64,000 bases of DNA. It comes from Methanolobus sp. (GTDB lineage Archaea; Halobacteriota; Methanosarcinia; Methanosarcinales; Methanosarcinaceae). The notes beneath the pieces are model-generated. The model did no database searches. It was given only the letters and a program-made list of their open reading frames with translations, and was not told the origin of the DNA. The DNA lies in NCBI GenBank assembly GCA_029762595.1, contig JARVGJ010000009.1, positions 1 through 64,000 of the forward strand, written 5' to 3'. A program made the position numbers and the translations under genes. Below, one piece after another: positions 17,753 to 25,927 of the stretch (position 1 is its first letter; the number at the start of each line of letters is the position of its first letter).

Positions 17753-17791
17753 TATCGTTAGACACGCGCAATAAAGATATATCTAACGATA
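17753..17791. repeat. perfect 10-bp inverted repeat between L21e and rpo4
   Basis: TATCGTTAGA (17753-17762) and TCTAACGATA (17782-17791) form a perfect stem with a 19-base spacer. It lies in the L21e-rpo4 gap. It could be an RNA hairpin that adjusts read-through or processing between the ribosomal and polymerase genes, or a protein site. Confidence 0.7.
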
Positions 17792-17804
17792 AAAAGGTAT
17801 TTCA

Positions 17805-17829
17805 GAAACAGAATTTAAATTACTGTTTC
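17805..17829. terminator. hairpin downstream of L21e
   Basis: GAAACAG and CTGTTTC (17805-17811 and 17823-17829) form a seven-base stem around an AT-only loop, ten bases after the L21e stop. On the transcribed (minus) strand there is no immediate U-tract, so it is a processing or attenuation hairpin rather than a strong terminator. Confidence 0.4.
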
Positions 17830-17838
17830 CTTTTTTAA

Positions 17839-18132
17839 TTAGTACTTCTGTGGTTTAAGGTGCTGTGGCAGGGAGATTATCTCTTTCATTGCGTTACCGT
17901 CCCTTATCTGCAGCAGGTAGGCACGGCCGCGCTGACCTGTAACCTTACCTGTCTTTCCCTGGAACCTGGCGTTTGGCATCCCTTTCTGTACGCTGGGGTC
18001 GATGTCTATGTGAACCATCTGTCCGTTGTCAAACTCCTGTATAGCTTTACTAACAGGTGAGATTCCTCTTTCTCTTGTGGTCTTCTTAAGTTTGTATCTT
18101 GTACAGCATTTTTCACCGTGTGATGTTGGCAT
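17839..18132 (-). CDS. rpl21e: 50S ribosomal protein L21e
   Basis: A 97-residue L21e protein of the large subunit. The start [34 protein letters not shown] and the core [21 protein letters not shown] are family signatures. A strong GGAGGAAAAT ribosome site precedes the ATG. It heads the L21e-rpo4-DUF655-ksgA-hemK series, an order kept in many Euryarchaeota, and pus10 ends about 85 bases upstream. Confidence 0.97.
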   Translation of the reverse strand: MPTSHGEKCCTRYKLKKTTRERGISPVSKAIQEFDNGQMVHIDIDPSVQKGMPNARFQGKTGKVTGQRGRAYLLQIRDGNAMKEIISLPQHLKPQKY

Positions 18133-18217
18133 GATTATTTTCCTCCATTGATCAAATGATTATCTTATACTGATTCTGTGTAAATGTTCAATCTGATACC
18201 CAGAAATGGGATCATTA

Positions 18218-19510
18218 TTATATGTCTACTTTGATGACATTGAGTTCGCTCACTTCTGCCTGTACTCCTAGCAGCCCTGTGAGACTTGGCTCAGTCCTTC
18301 CATCGTCACCTGATGTGAGTTCCTTTACATACAGGCCTCCATCACAGTGTACTTCTATAATTGCATACTCATCGGTCTTTTCTTTGAGTTGCATATCATG
18401 AACATATCGTTTACGGACAAGGTCTGCCCTTCTGTGGGCTACTCTTTGAGGTGTCCTTTGATGCACCTGAACTCCTATAAGGGAGCTGATGGCATCTTTA
18501 AGCCTGTCCGTGGAAACTGGCTCCTTGAATGTAACTTTAAGGTTATAAACTTTATCCGCCTTTGATGACTTCAGGTCCTCTATGACGGTCTTCTCTACAA
18601 GTTTCAGTCCTTCAACTTCCACTTTACCGGCAGCAAACCCGTTGATCTTCTTTTCCAGTTCCCATGCATCTATGCTGCGGATCTTTGGGCTCAATGCCTC
18701 TACAACAAAAGGCCTGCCTGTTCCCAGCATGAGTGCATCTATATCCTCGCGTCCTGCACCATGGAATTTTGTATCCGTTCCGCCTGTGGCTTCAATCACT
18801 TCTTTGCCGATAAGCTCGTCAACGGATTCCGGGTACTGTTTCCCCGTATTGTCGCATTGTTCACATCCGCGGCCACCACACTTGCGGCATGGCCATCTGG
18901 TCTGTGGGATCCCCCTTACAAGTTTTTTGTATCTTCCCTGTATGTAAAGCGATCTTACATGTATGCTTGCAGTCTCTTCTGCAAGGTCAAGGGTTACCAC
19001 AACATCCGGTCTTATAAACTCTACCTCTTTTGCAGTACGTGCTGCTATGAGCTTACCAACCTCGCGGTTCATTTCTGTCTTGAACTGCTCTGCCTGTGTT
19101 ATTCCGCACTCGCTCCAGAGTATTTCCTCGTTCTCACCTATCAGTCCGCTGACCTTTGTACCCACCAAAAACGTAGAGTATTCTATATCTCCTATGCTTG
19201 CAACTGCCTTGTCCGCCCAGATGTCCAGCTCATCAAAAATACCCTGGCATACCCAGCATTTATCATCTTTTCCTTCTACTTTCAGGGTCTTTCTTGCATA
19301 TGTGCTGCTACTTGCCATTGCTTCAAGAAGGGACTCGTCACCTGATTCTTTGAACATGGCATCCCCTTCCATTACAAGGCTCAGTTTTACAGCTTGTCCC
19401 CTTTCAACATTTGTGAGGCCGGTAGACAATTTGGCAAATTGTCTGCCCATGCAATGGTCGCAGATGGGTCCTTCATTGATGATATTCTTAGCAGTTTCAA
19501 GTATGTTCAT
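18218..19510 (-). CDS. pus10: tRNA pseudouridine 54/55 synthase Pus10
   Basis: A 430-residue Pus10 that converts U54 and U55 of the tRNA T-arm to pseudouridine in archaea. The N-terminal zinc-binding part is ICDHCMGRQFAKL plus CWVCQGIFDEL, and RWPCRKCGGRGCEQCDNTGKQYPESVDELIG is a further Cys-rich insert. GAGREDIDALMLGTGRPFVVEAL contains the catalytic Asp region. Its neighbour trmY methylates the pseudouridine made at position 54, so two successive steps at one nucleotide lie side by side. Confidence 0.95.
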   Translation of the reverse strand: MNILETAKNIINEGPICDHCMGRQFAKLSTGLTNVERGQAVKLSLVMEGDAMFKESGDESLLEAMASSSTYARKTLKVEGKDDKCWVCQGIFDELDIWADKAVASIGDIEYSTFLVGTKVSGLIGENEEILWSECGITQAEQFKTEMNREVGKLIAARTAKEVEFIRPDVVVTLDLAEETASIHVRSLYIQGRYKKLVRGIPQTRWPCRKCGGRGCEQCDNTGKQYPESVDELIGKEVIEATGGTDTKFHGAGREDIDALMLGTGRPFVVEALSPKIRSIDAWELEKKINGFAAGKVEVEGLKLVEKTVIEDLKSSKADKVYNLKVTFKEPVSTDRLKDAISSLIGVQVHQRTPQRVAHRRADLVRKRYVHDMQLKEKTDEYAIIEVHCDGGLYVKELTSGDDGRTEPSLTGLLGVQAEVSELNVIKVDI

Positions 19511-19640
19511 GGGATCACTTTCAGTTATCTGTCTGTCATGTCAAATTCATATAAGCATATAAGATATATGCATATAAGATGTTTTTTTGTCTTTAGGCGG
19601 ATGCCTGGCACAGAATGGTACTATATAATATAACCTTTGG

Positions 19641-20237
19641 CTATACTTCCTTTCTATCCAGTTCATTATGGATGATCAGCATGCAATGGTCGGAATGGAG
19701 CGACAGAGGTCCTATATTAAGTGTCTGTTTTGCCACTCTGGAAATGAGCTCTTCTTCCTCTTCGGTGACCCCTGTATGGTCGCCCAGGATGAACACTGCA
19801 TCAGTGGAAAGTTCTGTATATTCCCTTATGTCCTTTCCATCTTCCTTCAGGTAATAAACATCCCTGCCTGCTTTGCTAAATTCACTGAGCAGTTCTTGCA
19901 GGCCTGCACGTCGCACCCATACTCCGGGTGTGGATTGGGTTTCATATGGTGTGGCATCCTTTTCAAGTGCTTTCTTTATAAGGGATCCACTGCTTCTCTC
20001 ATCAGGATTGAGGTATTTGAGTTTCTCTCCGTTAAACCTTATCACTTTCACCGGATCTGGCTCTCCGAGGAGTATCAGGTGGACATTGACGTCCCTTCTC
20101 ATCCCATGTGAAAGGAAAAGTGCGGAATTGACGCACCTGCAAAGAATATCCATTCTTCCTGCAGAACCAGGAAGGTCGTTAAGGGAAAAGTCACCGCAAG
20201 TCAATGCTTTATGTCCTATTATCACAAAATCCTTCAT
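19641..20237 (-). CDS. trmY: tRNA (pseudouridine54-N1)-methyltransferase TrmY
   Basis: A 198-residue SPOUT-class methyltransferase that makes N1-methylpseudouridine at tRNA position 54. MKDFVIIGHKALTCGDFSLNDLPGSAGRMDILCRC and the SAM-knot region DAVFILGDHTGVTEEEEELI are family features. An ATG at 20255 overlaps the helicase stop as ATGA, but GAGG at the right spacing supports the ATG at 20237, and homologues begin close to MKDF. It lies directly downstream of the DEAD-box helicase and upstream of pus10, so the three may share a transcript for tRNA/rRNA maturation. Confidence 0.94.
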   Translation of the reverse strand: MKDFVIIGHKALTCGDFSLNDLPGSAGRMDILCRCVNSALFLSHGMRRDVNVHLILLGEPDPVKVIRFNGEKLKYLNPDERSSGSLIKKALEKDATPYETQSTPGVWVRRAGLQELLSEFSKAGRDVYYLKEDGKDIREYTELSTDAVFILGDHTGVTEEEEELISRVAKQTLNIGPLSLHSDHCMLIIHNELDRKEV

Positions 20238-20251
20238 TCTATTCCTCTTTT

Positions 20252-21547
20252 TCATTTATCGCCTTTAAGGAGCATTTTTGCAAGTGCCGCAGCAACCTGC
20301 CGGTAATTCATATCATCATCTGCAATGCCTGATACGAATTCATCGTATTTGTCCAGCTTTCCCCGCCTTATATTCATCCTTACCTCATCTGCGATACGAT
20401 CCTCTTTTATTCTTTCGATATCCCTGTTGCTGGGTAGTTCTCTTTTCAGGATATCGGTTTTTGTTATATTGGTAATTGCATCGATCTTGCTCGTTTCCCT
20501 GCCCGTTACAAGCGTGTATGCAAGCCCTGGCCTGCCTGCTCTTGCAGTCCTTCCTATCCTGTGGACATAGGTCTGTGGATCCTGGGGCAGGTCGTAATTG
20601 AAAACAACCTCGATGTTATCAATGTCTATGCCTCTTGCAGCCACATCAGTTGCTATGAGGATGCCGGTGTCCTCCTTCCTGAACCTGTCCATCCTCTGCT
20701 CCCTATGTCTTTGTTTGATATCTCCGTGAAGTGCTTCTGCAGGATATCCTCTGGAGCGCAGTTTCACTAATAATTTGTCAACTTCCTTTTTGGCGTTACA
20801 GAATACCAGTGCAGATTTGATATTCTCTGCTTCTATCAGGCGTTTTAAAGCTTCAGGCTTTGCATTTTCCTTTACTTCAAAATAATATTGTTTGACCTGG
20901 GGTACAGTTAGCTCTTTTTGTGACACTCTTATATGGACTGGCTCTTTCTGGTAGTTCTCTGTAAGCTTCAGTATCGATTCTGGCATTGTTGCCGAGAAGA
21001 GCAATGTCTGGCGGTTTGAAGGGATCTTTTCGAGTATATTCTCGATGTCCTCCCTGAAACCCATGTTCAACATCTCATCAGCTTCGTCAAGTACCACGAT
21101 GCTTATGTCGTCTGTCTGCAATGTCTGTCTTTCAAGATGGTCTGTGATCCTTCCCGGGGTTCCTACTACTATCTGTGTTCCGGCCCTGAGCTCATTTATC
21201 TGGGTCTCTATGGGAAGCCCGCCGTATATTGGTATTATCTTTATATCGGGAATATATTTTGCAAGCCTTCTCAGTTCTTCGCAGACCTGTCCTGCAAGCT
21301 CCCGTGTCGGGCACATCACAAGACCCTGGGTTTTCTTGATAGCCGGGTCAATAAGCTCCAGCATTGGTATGCCAAATGCTGCTGTTTTTCCTGTTCCGGT
21401 ATGACCCTGTCCGATTATATCCTTTCCTTCCTGTATCGGGGGGATGCATTTCTCCTGGATCTCCGTGGGCTCCCTGAATCCCATTTCTTTAATGCTCTTC
21501 CTTATTTCCTTTGAAAGGTAGAGTCCCTTGAATATTTCTGTTTCCAT
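20252..21547 (-). CDS. DEAD-box RNA helicase
   Basis: A 431-residue ATP-dependent RNA helicase core with little extra sequence. Visible in order are the Q-motif (GFREPTEIQEKCIP), motif I HTGTGKT, PTRELAGQ, TPGRITDHL, VLDEADEML, FSATMP, then the second RecA domain with ALVFCNAKKEVD, DVAARGIDI and HRIGRTARAGRPG. The C terminus (residues 370-431) is a short helical extension, unlike the long basic tails of bacterial cold-shock helicases. It opens the unit with trmY, whose possible upstream start overlaps its stop. It likely unwinds structured RNA in rRNA/tRNA maturation. Confidence 0.95.
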   Translation of the reverse strand: METEIFKGLYLSKEIRKSIKEMGFREPTEIQEKCIPPIQEGKDIIGQGHTGTGKTAAFGIPMLELIDPAIKKTQGLVMCPTRELAGQVCEELRRLAKYIPDIKIIPIYGGLPIETQINELRAGTQIVVGTPGRITDHLERQTLQTDDISIVVLDEADEMLNMGFREDIENILEKIPSNRQTLLFSATMPESILKLTENYQKEPVHIRVSQKELTVPQVKQYYFEVKENAKPEALKRLIEAENIKSALVFCNAKKEVDKLLVKLRSRGYPAEALHGDIKQRHREQRMDRFRKEDTGILIATDVAARGIDIDNIEVVFNYDLPQDPQTYVHRIGRTARAGRPGLAYTLVTGRETSKIDAITNITKTDILKRELPSNRDIERIKEDRIADEVRMNIRRGKLDKYDEFVSGIADDDMNYRQVAAALAKMLLKGDK

Positions 21548-21726
21548 TTTATTTTCACTCTTGTAAAAACCCTAAATTATCCCGGTATATTATCAAAGAT
21601 GCCTAATGTGTATCAGATATGTGTTGTGTGTGGGTATAATTTGTTATATGTGGATATGATGTGTTATATTTGAGCATGAATAGTAATGGTGCAATTTCAA
21701 TATACTACATTTCAGGTCCTATGCCA

Positions 21727-23070
21727 TTATTGTCTTTGCAGGCCTGCATGTCTCCTGGCAATTCTCACAGCCAGGTTTGCAACTTCTTTTGCATCATGTC
21801 CTGTGACCCTGATCATGGCCTCCTTCCCGAAACCTCCTATGTCGTAGATGATGTCCGGTACTCTTCCATGTGTTTTTATTGCTTCAGAGGTCCCCCAGTC
21901 CATTGTATGCACGCCCTGAGGTTCCTCTTCCCTTGAAAATGATGCAATGTCAAGTCCCAGTTCTCTGCATATCTCCAGAACACTCTCGCAATACATTATA
22001 TTCACAGCAGCCCTGCACGATGCATCATGTTCCATTGCAGTAAGGACTATACGGGCAACATGGCTGCTTGCATCAAAGTCAATATCACCTACTGCTACTA
22101 CTTTTCCTTTTACCCTTACTATCCGCCCGGTTACTGCCGCAACATCTCTGATAGATTCAGCCCCTTTCACTGCCATGGCTATGTTGCATCCGACTTCTGG
22201 TGTAAGTGCTGCAAAGTCCCTGCAATCGGTAAGTATCCTTACTCCTTCTTTTACATTTTCCAGGACCTTGTATCTCTCCGAATTGTGAAGTATCCCGGAT
22301 AACTGGTTTACAGGCCCTGCTCCCTTTCCCACAGGCACACTGCCTTTTATGGCTTCCACGACAAATCCCTTTGCCCCTTTGGCAGCTTCCTCTATTCCAT
22401 ATCCCTGCGCAAGGAAAGAGGCAAGTGCAGCGGAATATGTACAACCTGAGCCGTGTGTACCGCCTTTGATAAAGGTTCCGGGAATTATGGTATATGTGTC
22501 TTTTTCAGCATCATAGATGATGTCTGATGCATCAAGGTGCCCACCGGTGACAATGACGAACCGGACTCCATTCATGCTTATTATTTTGGCAGCTTCTTTA
22601 GCACTTTCCACATCATTTATCTGTATTCCTGAAAGGATGCTCGCCTCATTGATATTCGGCGTGACGACCTCACTTACAGGTAAGAGCTCTTCTTTAAGGG
22701 TTGATACTGCATCCTTGCATAGCAGGTCCCCGCCAGCTTCCGCAGCCATGACAGGGTCCACTACCAGCTTAAGTCCATATTTCTTTACCATGGACGCAAC
22801 GGCTGATGTGATCTCTGCTGAGGAAAGCATTCCTGACTTCGCCCATTTTATTTTCATGTCCCCGCAAACGGCATCTATTTGTTTGCATATGAATTCACCG
22901 GGGATGTCACAGGCATCCAGCACACCGGTGGTATTCTGTGCTGTTACTGATGTGACAGCACATGCAGGGTGCAGTCCAAGACATGCTATTGTTTTTATGT
23001 CTGCCTCAATTCCAGCTCCTCCTCCGGAATCTGAACCTGCGATGGTCAATATGACTGATATCCTTTTCAT
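21727..23070 (-). CDS. thiDN: bifunctional HMP(-P) kinase / thiamine-phosphate synthase ThiDN
   Basis: A 447-residue fusion. Residues 1-260 are ThiD (LTIAGSDSGGGAGIEADIK, DPVMAAEAGGDLL, GTHGSGCTYSAALASFLAQG), which phosphorylates hydroxymethylpyrimidine twice. Residues about 270-447 are ThiN (PEVGCNIAMAVKGA, VAVGDIDFDASSHVARIVLTAMEHD), the archaeal thiamine-phosphate synthase that replaces ThiE. Together they join the pyrimidine to the thiazole made by Thi4, encoded at 25928-26716. The upstream region contains three copies of a 12-base repeat, the nearest overlapping the ribosome site. Confidence 0.95.
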   Translation of the reverse strand: MKRISVILTIAGSDSGGGAGIEADIKTIACLGLHPACAVTSVTAQNTTGVLDACDIPGEFICKQIDAVCGDMKIKWAKSGMLSSAEITSAVASMVKKYGLKLVVDPVMAAEAGGDLLCKDAVSTLKEELLPVSEVVTPNINEASILSGIQINDVESAKEAAKIISMNGVRFVIVTGGHLDASDIIYDAEKDTYTIIPGTFIKGGTHGSGCTYSAALASFLAQGYGIEEAAKGAKGFVVEAIKGSVPVGKGAGPVNQLSGILHNSERYKVLENVKEGVRILTDCRDFAALTPEVGCNIAMAVKGAESIRDVAAVTGRIVRVKGKVVAVGDIDFDASSHVARIVLTAMEHDASCRAAVNIMYCESVLEICRELGLDIASFSREEEPQGVHTMDWGTSEAIKTHGRVPDIIYDIGGFGKEAMIRVTGHDAKEVANLAVRIARRHAGLQRQ

Positions 23071-23072
23071 AT

Positions 23073-23116
23073 TATTGCCTTAGATCTTATTGCCTTCTTA
23101 TATTTTATTGCCTTAG
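23073..23116. repeat. three phased repeats upstream of thiDN
   Basis: TTATTGCCTTAG (23073-23084), TTATTGCCTTCT (23088-23099) and TTATTGCCTTAG (23105-23116) recur at 15 and 17 bases. Read on the gene strand this is (C/G)TAAGGCAATAA-like, and the copy nearest the gene supplies the AAGG ribosome site seven bases before the thiDN ATG. It may be a regulator site for thiamine control or local slippage. Confidence 0.7.
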
Positions 23117-23265
23117 TTGTGTCTAATTGATAACGGAGCCCTTAAATGCCTTGATGTTTATATATCAGTTGGTTTACGGGCCCATATGTCTTTGCGATGA
23201 TATATATTGTCACAGTAAAGGATATTGTCAATGGCCAAAAAACCGATCTTCACGATAATTATATA

Positions 23266-23303
23266 TGTTGCGTCAGCAACATTGGTGCATCGCAACATGT
23301 ATA
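23266..23303. promoter_or_regulatory. inverted repeats upstream of the LSm-L37e-purF unit
   Basis: TGTTGC-GTCA-GCAACA (23266-23281) is a perfect inverted repeat. The same GCAACA core recurs at 23292-23297 in CGCAACATGTATAT, which can pair alternatively with ATATATGTTGCG at 23261-23272. It lies 75-115 bases before the LSm start, near AT-rich promoter-like sequence, so it is a candidate operator or leader hairpin for this operon. It sits in the 306-base gap (23071-23376), in which I see no gene. Confidence 0.5.
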
Positions 23304-23364
23304 TGTAAGTACATAGATTTACAAGTCGATATTCGCATATAATTATTTGGATTTATTAAACTGA

Positions 23365-23595
<231 letters not shown>

Positions 23596-23728
23596 AATGA
23601 ACGTAACCTATAAGAACTACTAGCCATATCATGGGAACTCCAAGCTTTCATTGGCTACAATTGATCTATTGCTGGGTCATAATGCTAAAATGATTTCCAA
23701 CTAATATTAAATCAAAAGGTGATTATAA

Positions 23729-23899
23729 ATGTCCAAAGGTACTCCTTCAATGGGTAAAAGGCAAAAGCGCACACATGTCAAATGCAGGCGCTGCGGTAGC
23801 GTTTCACTTAACATTCATACAAAACAGTGCACATCATGTGGCTTTGGAAAGAGTCCGCGCATGAGAAGCTACAAGTGGCAGGCTAAGTGCAAATATTAA
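23729..23899 (+). CDS. rpl37e: 50S ribosomal protein L37e
   Basis: A 56-residue zinc-ribbon protein of the large ribosomal subunit. The opening [20 protein letters not shown] and the four zinc ligands C19, C22 (CRRCG), C34 and C37 (CTSCG) are exactly those of L37e, followed by the basic [12 protein letters not shown] tail. AAAAGGTGAT provides the ribosome site. It lies between LSm and purF and ends 24 bases before the purF ATG. Confidence 0.97.
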   Translation: MSKGTPSMGKRQKRTHVKCRRCGSVSLNIHTKQCTSCGFGKSPRMRSYKWQAKCKY

Positions 23900-23923
23900 G
23901 TCTTTTCTAGACTAGGGATATAA

Positions 23924-25345
23924 ATGCGCGAAGAATGCGGTGTTGCAGGGGTCGTGAAGTTCGATTCAGAGCCACATCCTGTACCCTCTGCACTTCGCAT
24001 CTACTATGCGCTCTATGCCCTGCAGCATCGCGGACAGGAATCTGCAGGTATCGCAGTCCATGATGGCAGGCATCCCCAGACCATAAAAGGTATGGGCCTT
24101 GTGCCTGAGATATTTGATAAGGATGACCTTGTTTCCCTTAAGGGTGACGTGGGAATCGGTCATGTCCGCTATTCTACTTCCGGTGACTCCAGAATAGAGA
24201 ATTGCCAGCCATTCATAGTCAAATACAAGAGTGGCAGTGTGGCGCTTGCTCATAATGGTAATCTTGTCAACGGCCTTGAGCTGAGGGCCCAGCTGGAGGC
24301 AGAAGGTCACATCTTTGTTGCAAACTCTGATACTGAGGTAATTGCACATCTTCTGGTAAAGGAACTTCTAAAACATGATGAAGTGGAAGCTGTGCGCAAA
24401 GTGATGAAACAGTTGAATGGCTCCTATTCTCTGACCATCATGATAGATGATATGCTGATGGCCGTAAGGGATCCTTTTGGGTTCAAGCCTTTATGTATTG
24501 GTACCATTGATTCCGGTTACGTGGTTGCCTCCGAAAGTGTGGCAATTGATACGCTTAACGGAAAGCTTCTCAGGGACGTGATGCCCGGTGAACTGGTAAT
24601 CTTCAGGGAAGGTGAGATCCAATCTTATCAGCTATTTGATGAGAAATATTGTGCTCACTGTGTTTTCGAATATGTCTATTTTGCGCGCCCGGATTCCATA
24701 ATTGACGGACAGCTTGTATACAGGGTGAGGGAGAGAATCGGTGAGAGGCTTGCCAGGGAGTATCCGATTGATGCTGATATGGTATCTCCTGTTCCTGACT
24801 CTGGCATCACGTCTGCTATTGGTTATTCCAAAGGATCAAAGATAGACTATGAAGAGAGCCTGATGAAGAATCGTTATATAGGTCGCACTTTCATACTTCC
24901 GGGGCAGGCTATGCGCGAAACAGCAGTACGTCTGAAAATGAATACGATCAATGATAACATCAAGGGTAAAAAAGTTATCCTCATCGATGATAGTATTGTA
25001 AGGGGGACCACTTCCCGCCGTATAATCGATATGGTTCGCAATGCAGGTGCTATGGAGGTACATGCACGCATCGGAAGTCCGCCGATAGTGGCACCATGTT
25101 ATCTGGGCATTGACATGGCTTCAAGGGATGAGCTCATAGCCGCCCACAAGACCATTAAAGGAGTAGAGGCCGTGATCAATGCAGATTCATTGGGTTATCT
25201 GAGTATCGATGGTCTTGTAGAGTCAATAGGAATCGGAAGGGATCACCTGTGCATGGGTTGTCTGACGGGTGCTTATCCTGTAGAGATCCCGGGTGAAAAT
25301 ATCTGTCAGCGAAGACAGTTAAAACTTAACGAATTCGATAGTTGA
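23924..25345 (+). CDS. purF: amidophosphoribosyltransferase PurF
   Basis: A 473-residue glutamine PRPP amidotransferase, the first committed step of purine synthesis. The N-terminal nucleophile is Cys5 of MREECGVAG, so a short four-residue propeptide must be removed. The glutaminase domain includes GIGHVRYSTSGDS, and the phosphoribosyl domain has the PRPP loop VILIDDSIVRGTTSRRI. Cysteines in CVFEYVYFARP, APCYLGID and CMGC match the [4Fe-4S] ligands of the Bacillus-type enzyme. It closes the LSm-L37e-purF series, and an AT-rich stem and T7 tract follow the stop. Confidence 0.96.
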   Translation: MREECGVAGVVKFDSEPHPVPSALRIYYALYALQHRGQESAGIAVHDGRHPQTIKGMGLVPEIFDKDDLVSLKGDVGIGHVRYSTSGDSRIENCQPFIVKYKSGSVALAHNGNLVNGLELRAQLEAEGHIFVANSDTEVIAHLLVKELLKHDEVEAVRKVMKQLNGSYSLTIMIDDMLMAVRDPFGFKPLCIGTIDSGYVVASESVAIDTLNGKLLRDVMPGELVIFREGEIQSYQLFDEKYCAHCVFEYVYFARPDSIIDGQLVYRVRERIGERLAREYPIDADMVSPVPDSGITSAIGYSKGSKIDYEESLMKNRYIGRTFILPGQAMRETAVRLKMNTINDNIKGKKVILIDDSIVRGTTSRRIIDMVRNAGAMEVHARIGSPPIVAPCYLGIDMASRDELIAAHKTIKGVEAVINADSLGYLSIDGLVESIGIGRDHLCMGCLTGAYPVEIPGENICQRRQLKLNEFDS

Positions 25346-25360
25346 AACCCGGTACACTTT

Positions 25361-25397
25361 AAATATTATATTGCAATATTGTAAAATACGTTTTTTT
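25361..25397 (+). terminator. likely terminator after purF
   Basis: An AT-rich imperfect inverted repeat around AATATTATATTGCAATATT is followed by CGTTTTTTTG (T7 at about 25390-25396). An oligo-T tract after the stop is the usual archaeal termination signal. Confidence 0.5.
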
Positions 25398-25751
25398 GTA
25401 TGTTTATCGTTTATTAGTATGTTTATTAAATGTGTTGAACTGGCACGTAAGTCATATACATTTATATAGTAATAAAGTGTAAAATCCAGTTGCAATCATA
25501 AATTGTAAATTCATGCAAGGATGTACCACCCCTTGCTGAATGTGGGTTGGGGTTAATTTTCATATATTTCATATTTTTCCCTGCAATACGGGATTTTCAA
25601 ATGGCAAGATGACACGTAATTAGTGATTACTTTAAATGATTTTGCCCCTATATCAATAATATCTAATATCATCTTGATTTAGCTCTATAGAAGGTTTAAG
25701 CTATACAGCTATAAAATAGTAAATAACAAGTAAATAACAAAATGTGTATAA
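25398..25751. other. intergenic region between purF and tRNA-His with an orphan promoter-like site and hairpin
   Basis: A TATA-like CATTTATATAG near 25458-25468 would start a rightward transcript near 25490, where no protein gene follows. Within it GCAAGG (25515-25520) and CCTTGC (25531-25536) form a stem with a ten-base loop, followed by a G-rich stretch and T-rich sequence. This could be a small RNA gene, but nothing confirms transcription. The remainder is AT-rich without recognisable features. Confidence 0.35.
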
Positions 25752-25826
25752 TGGGGCCGGGATCGAGAATCGAACTCGAATCGTAGCCTCCACAGGGCTA
25801 CAGGATAACCGCTACCCTACCCCGGC
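25752..25826 (-). tRNA. tRNA-His (anticodon GTG)
   Basis: A full cloverleaf on the minus strand. The acceptor GCCGGGG pairs with TCCCGGC, the anticodon stem TAGCC/GGCTA holds the loop CTGTGGA (anticodon GTG), and the T arm is TCGAG-TTCGATT-CTCGA. The discriminator is C73, the histidine identity base, and CCA is encoded. The base before G1 is A, so the G-1 that histidyl-tRNA synthetase needs is not templated and would have to be added by a Thg1-type enzyme. Confidence 0.95.
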
Positions 25827-25927
25827 TTGAAGCAGGTGCTTTCCTTGAAAGCACCCTATAGATGTCCGTTTCTTACATAAAGCTTTTCCTTTGAAAGCGC
25901 TTTAACAGCATCATAAGGCTCTTTTAT

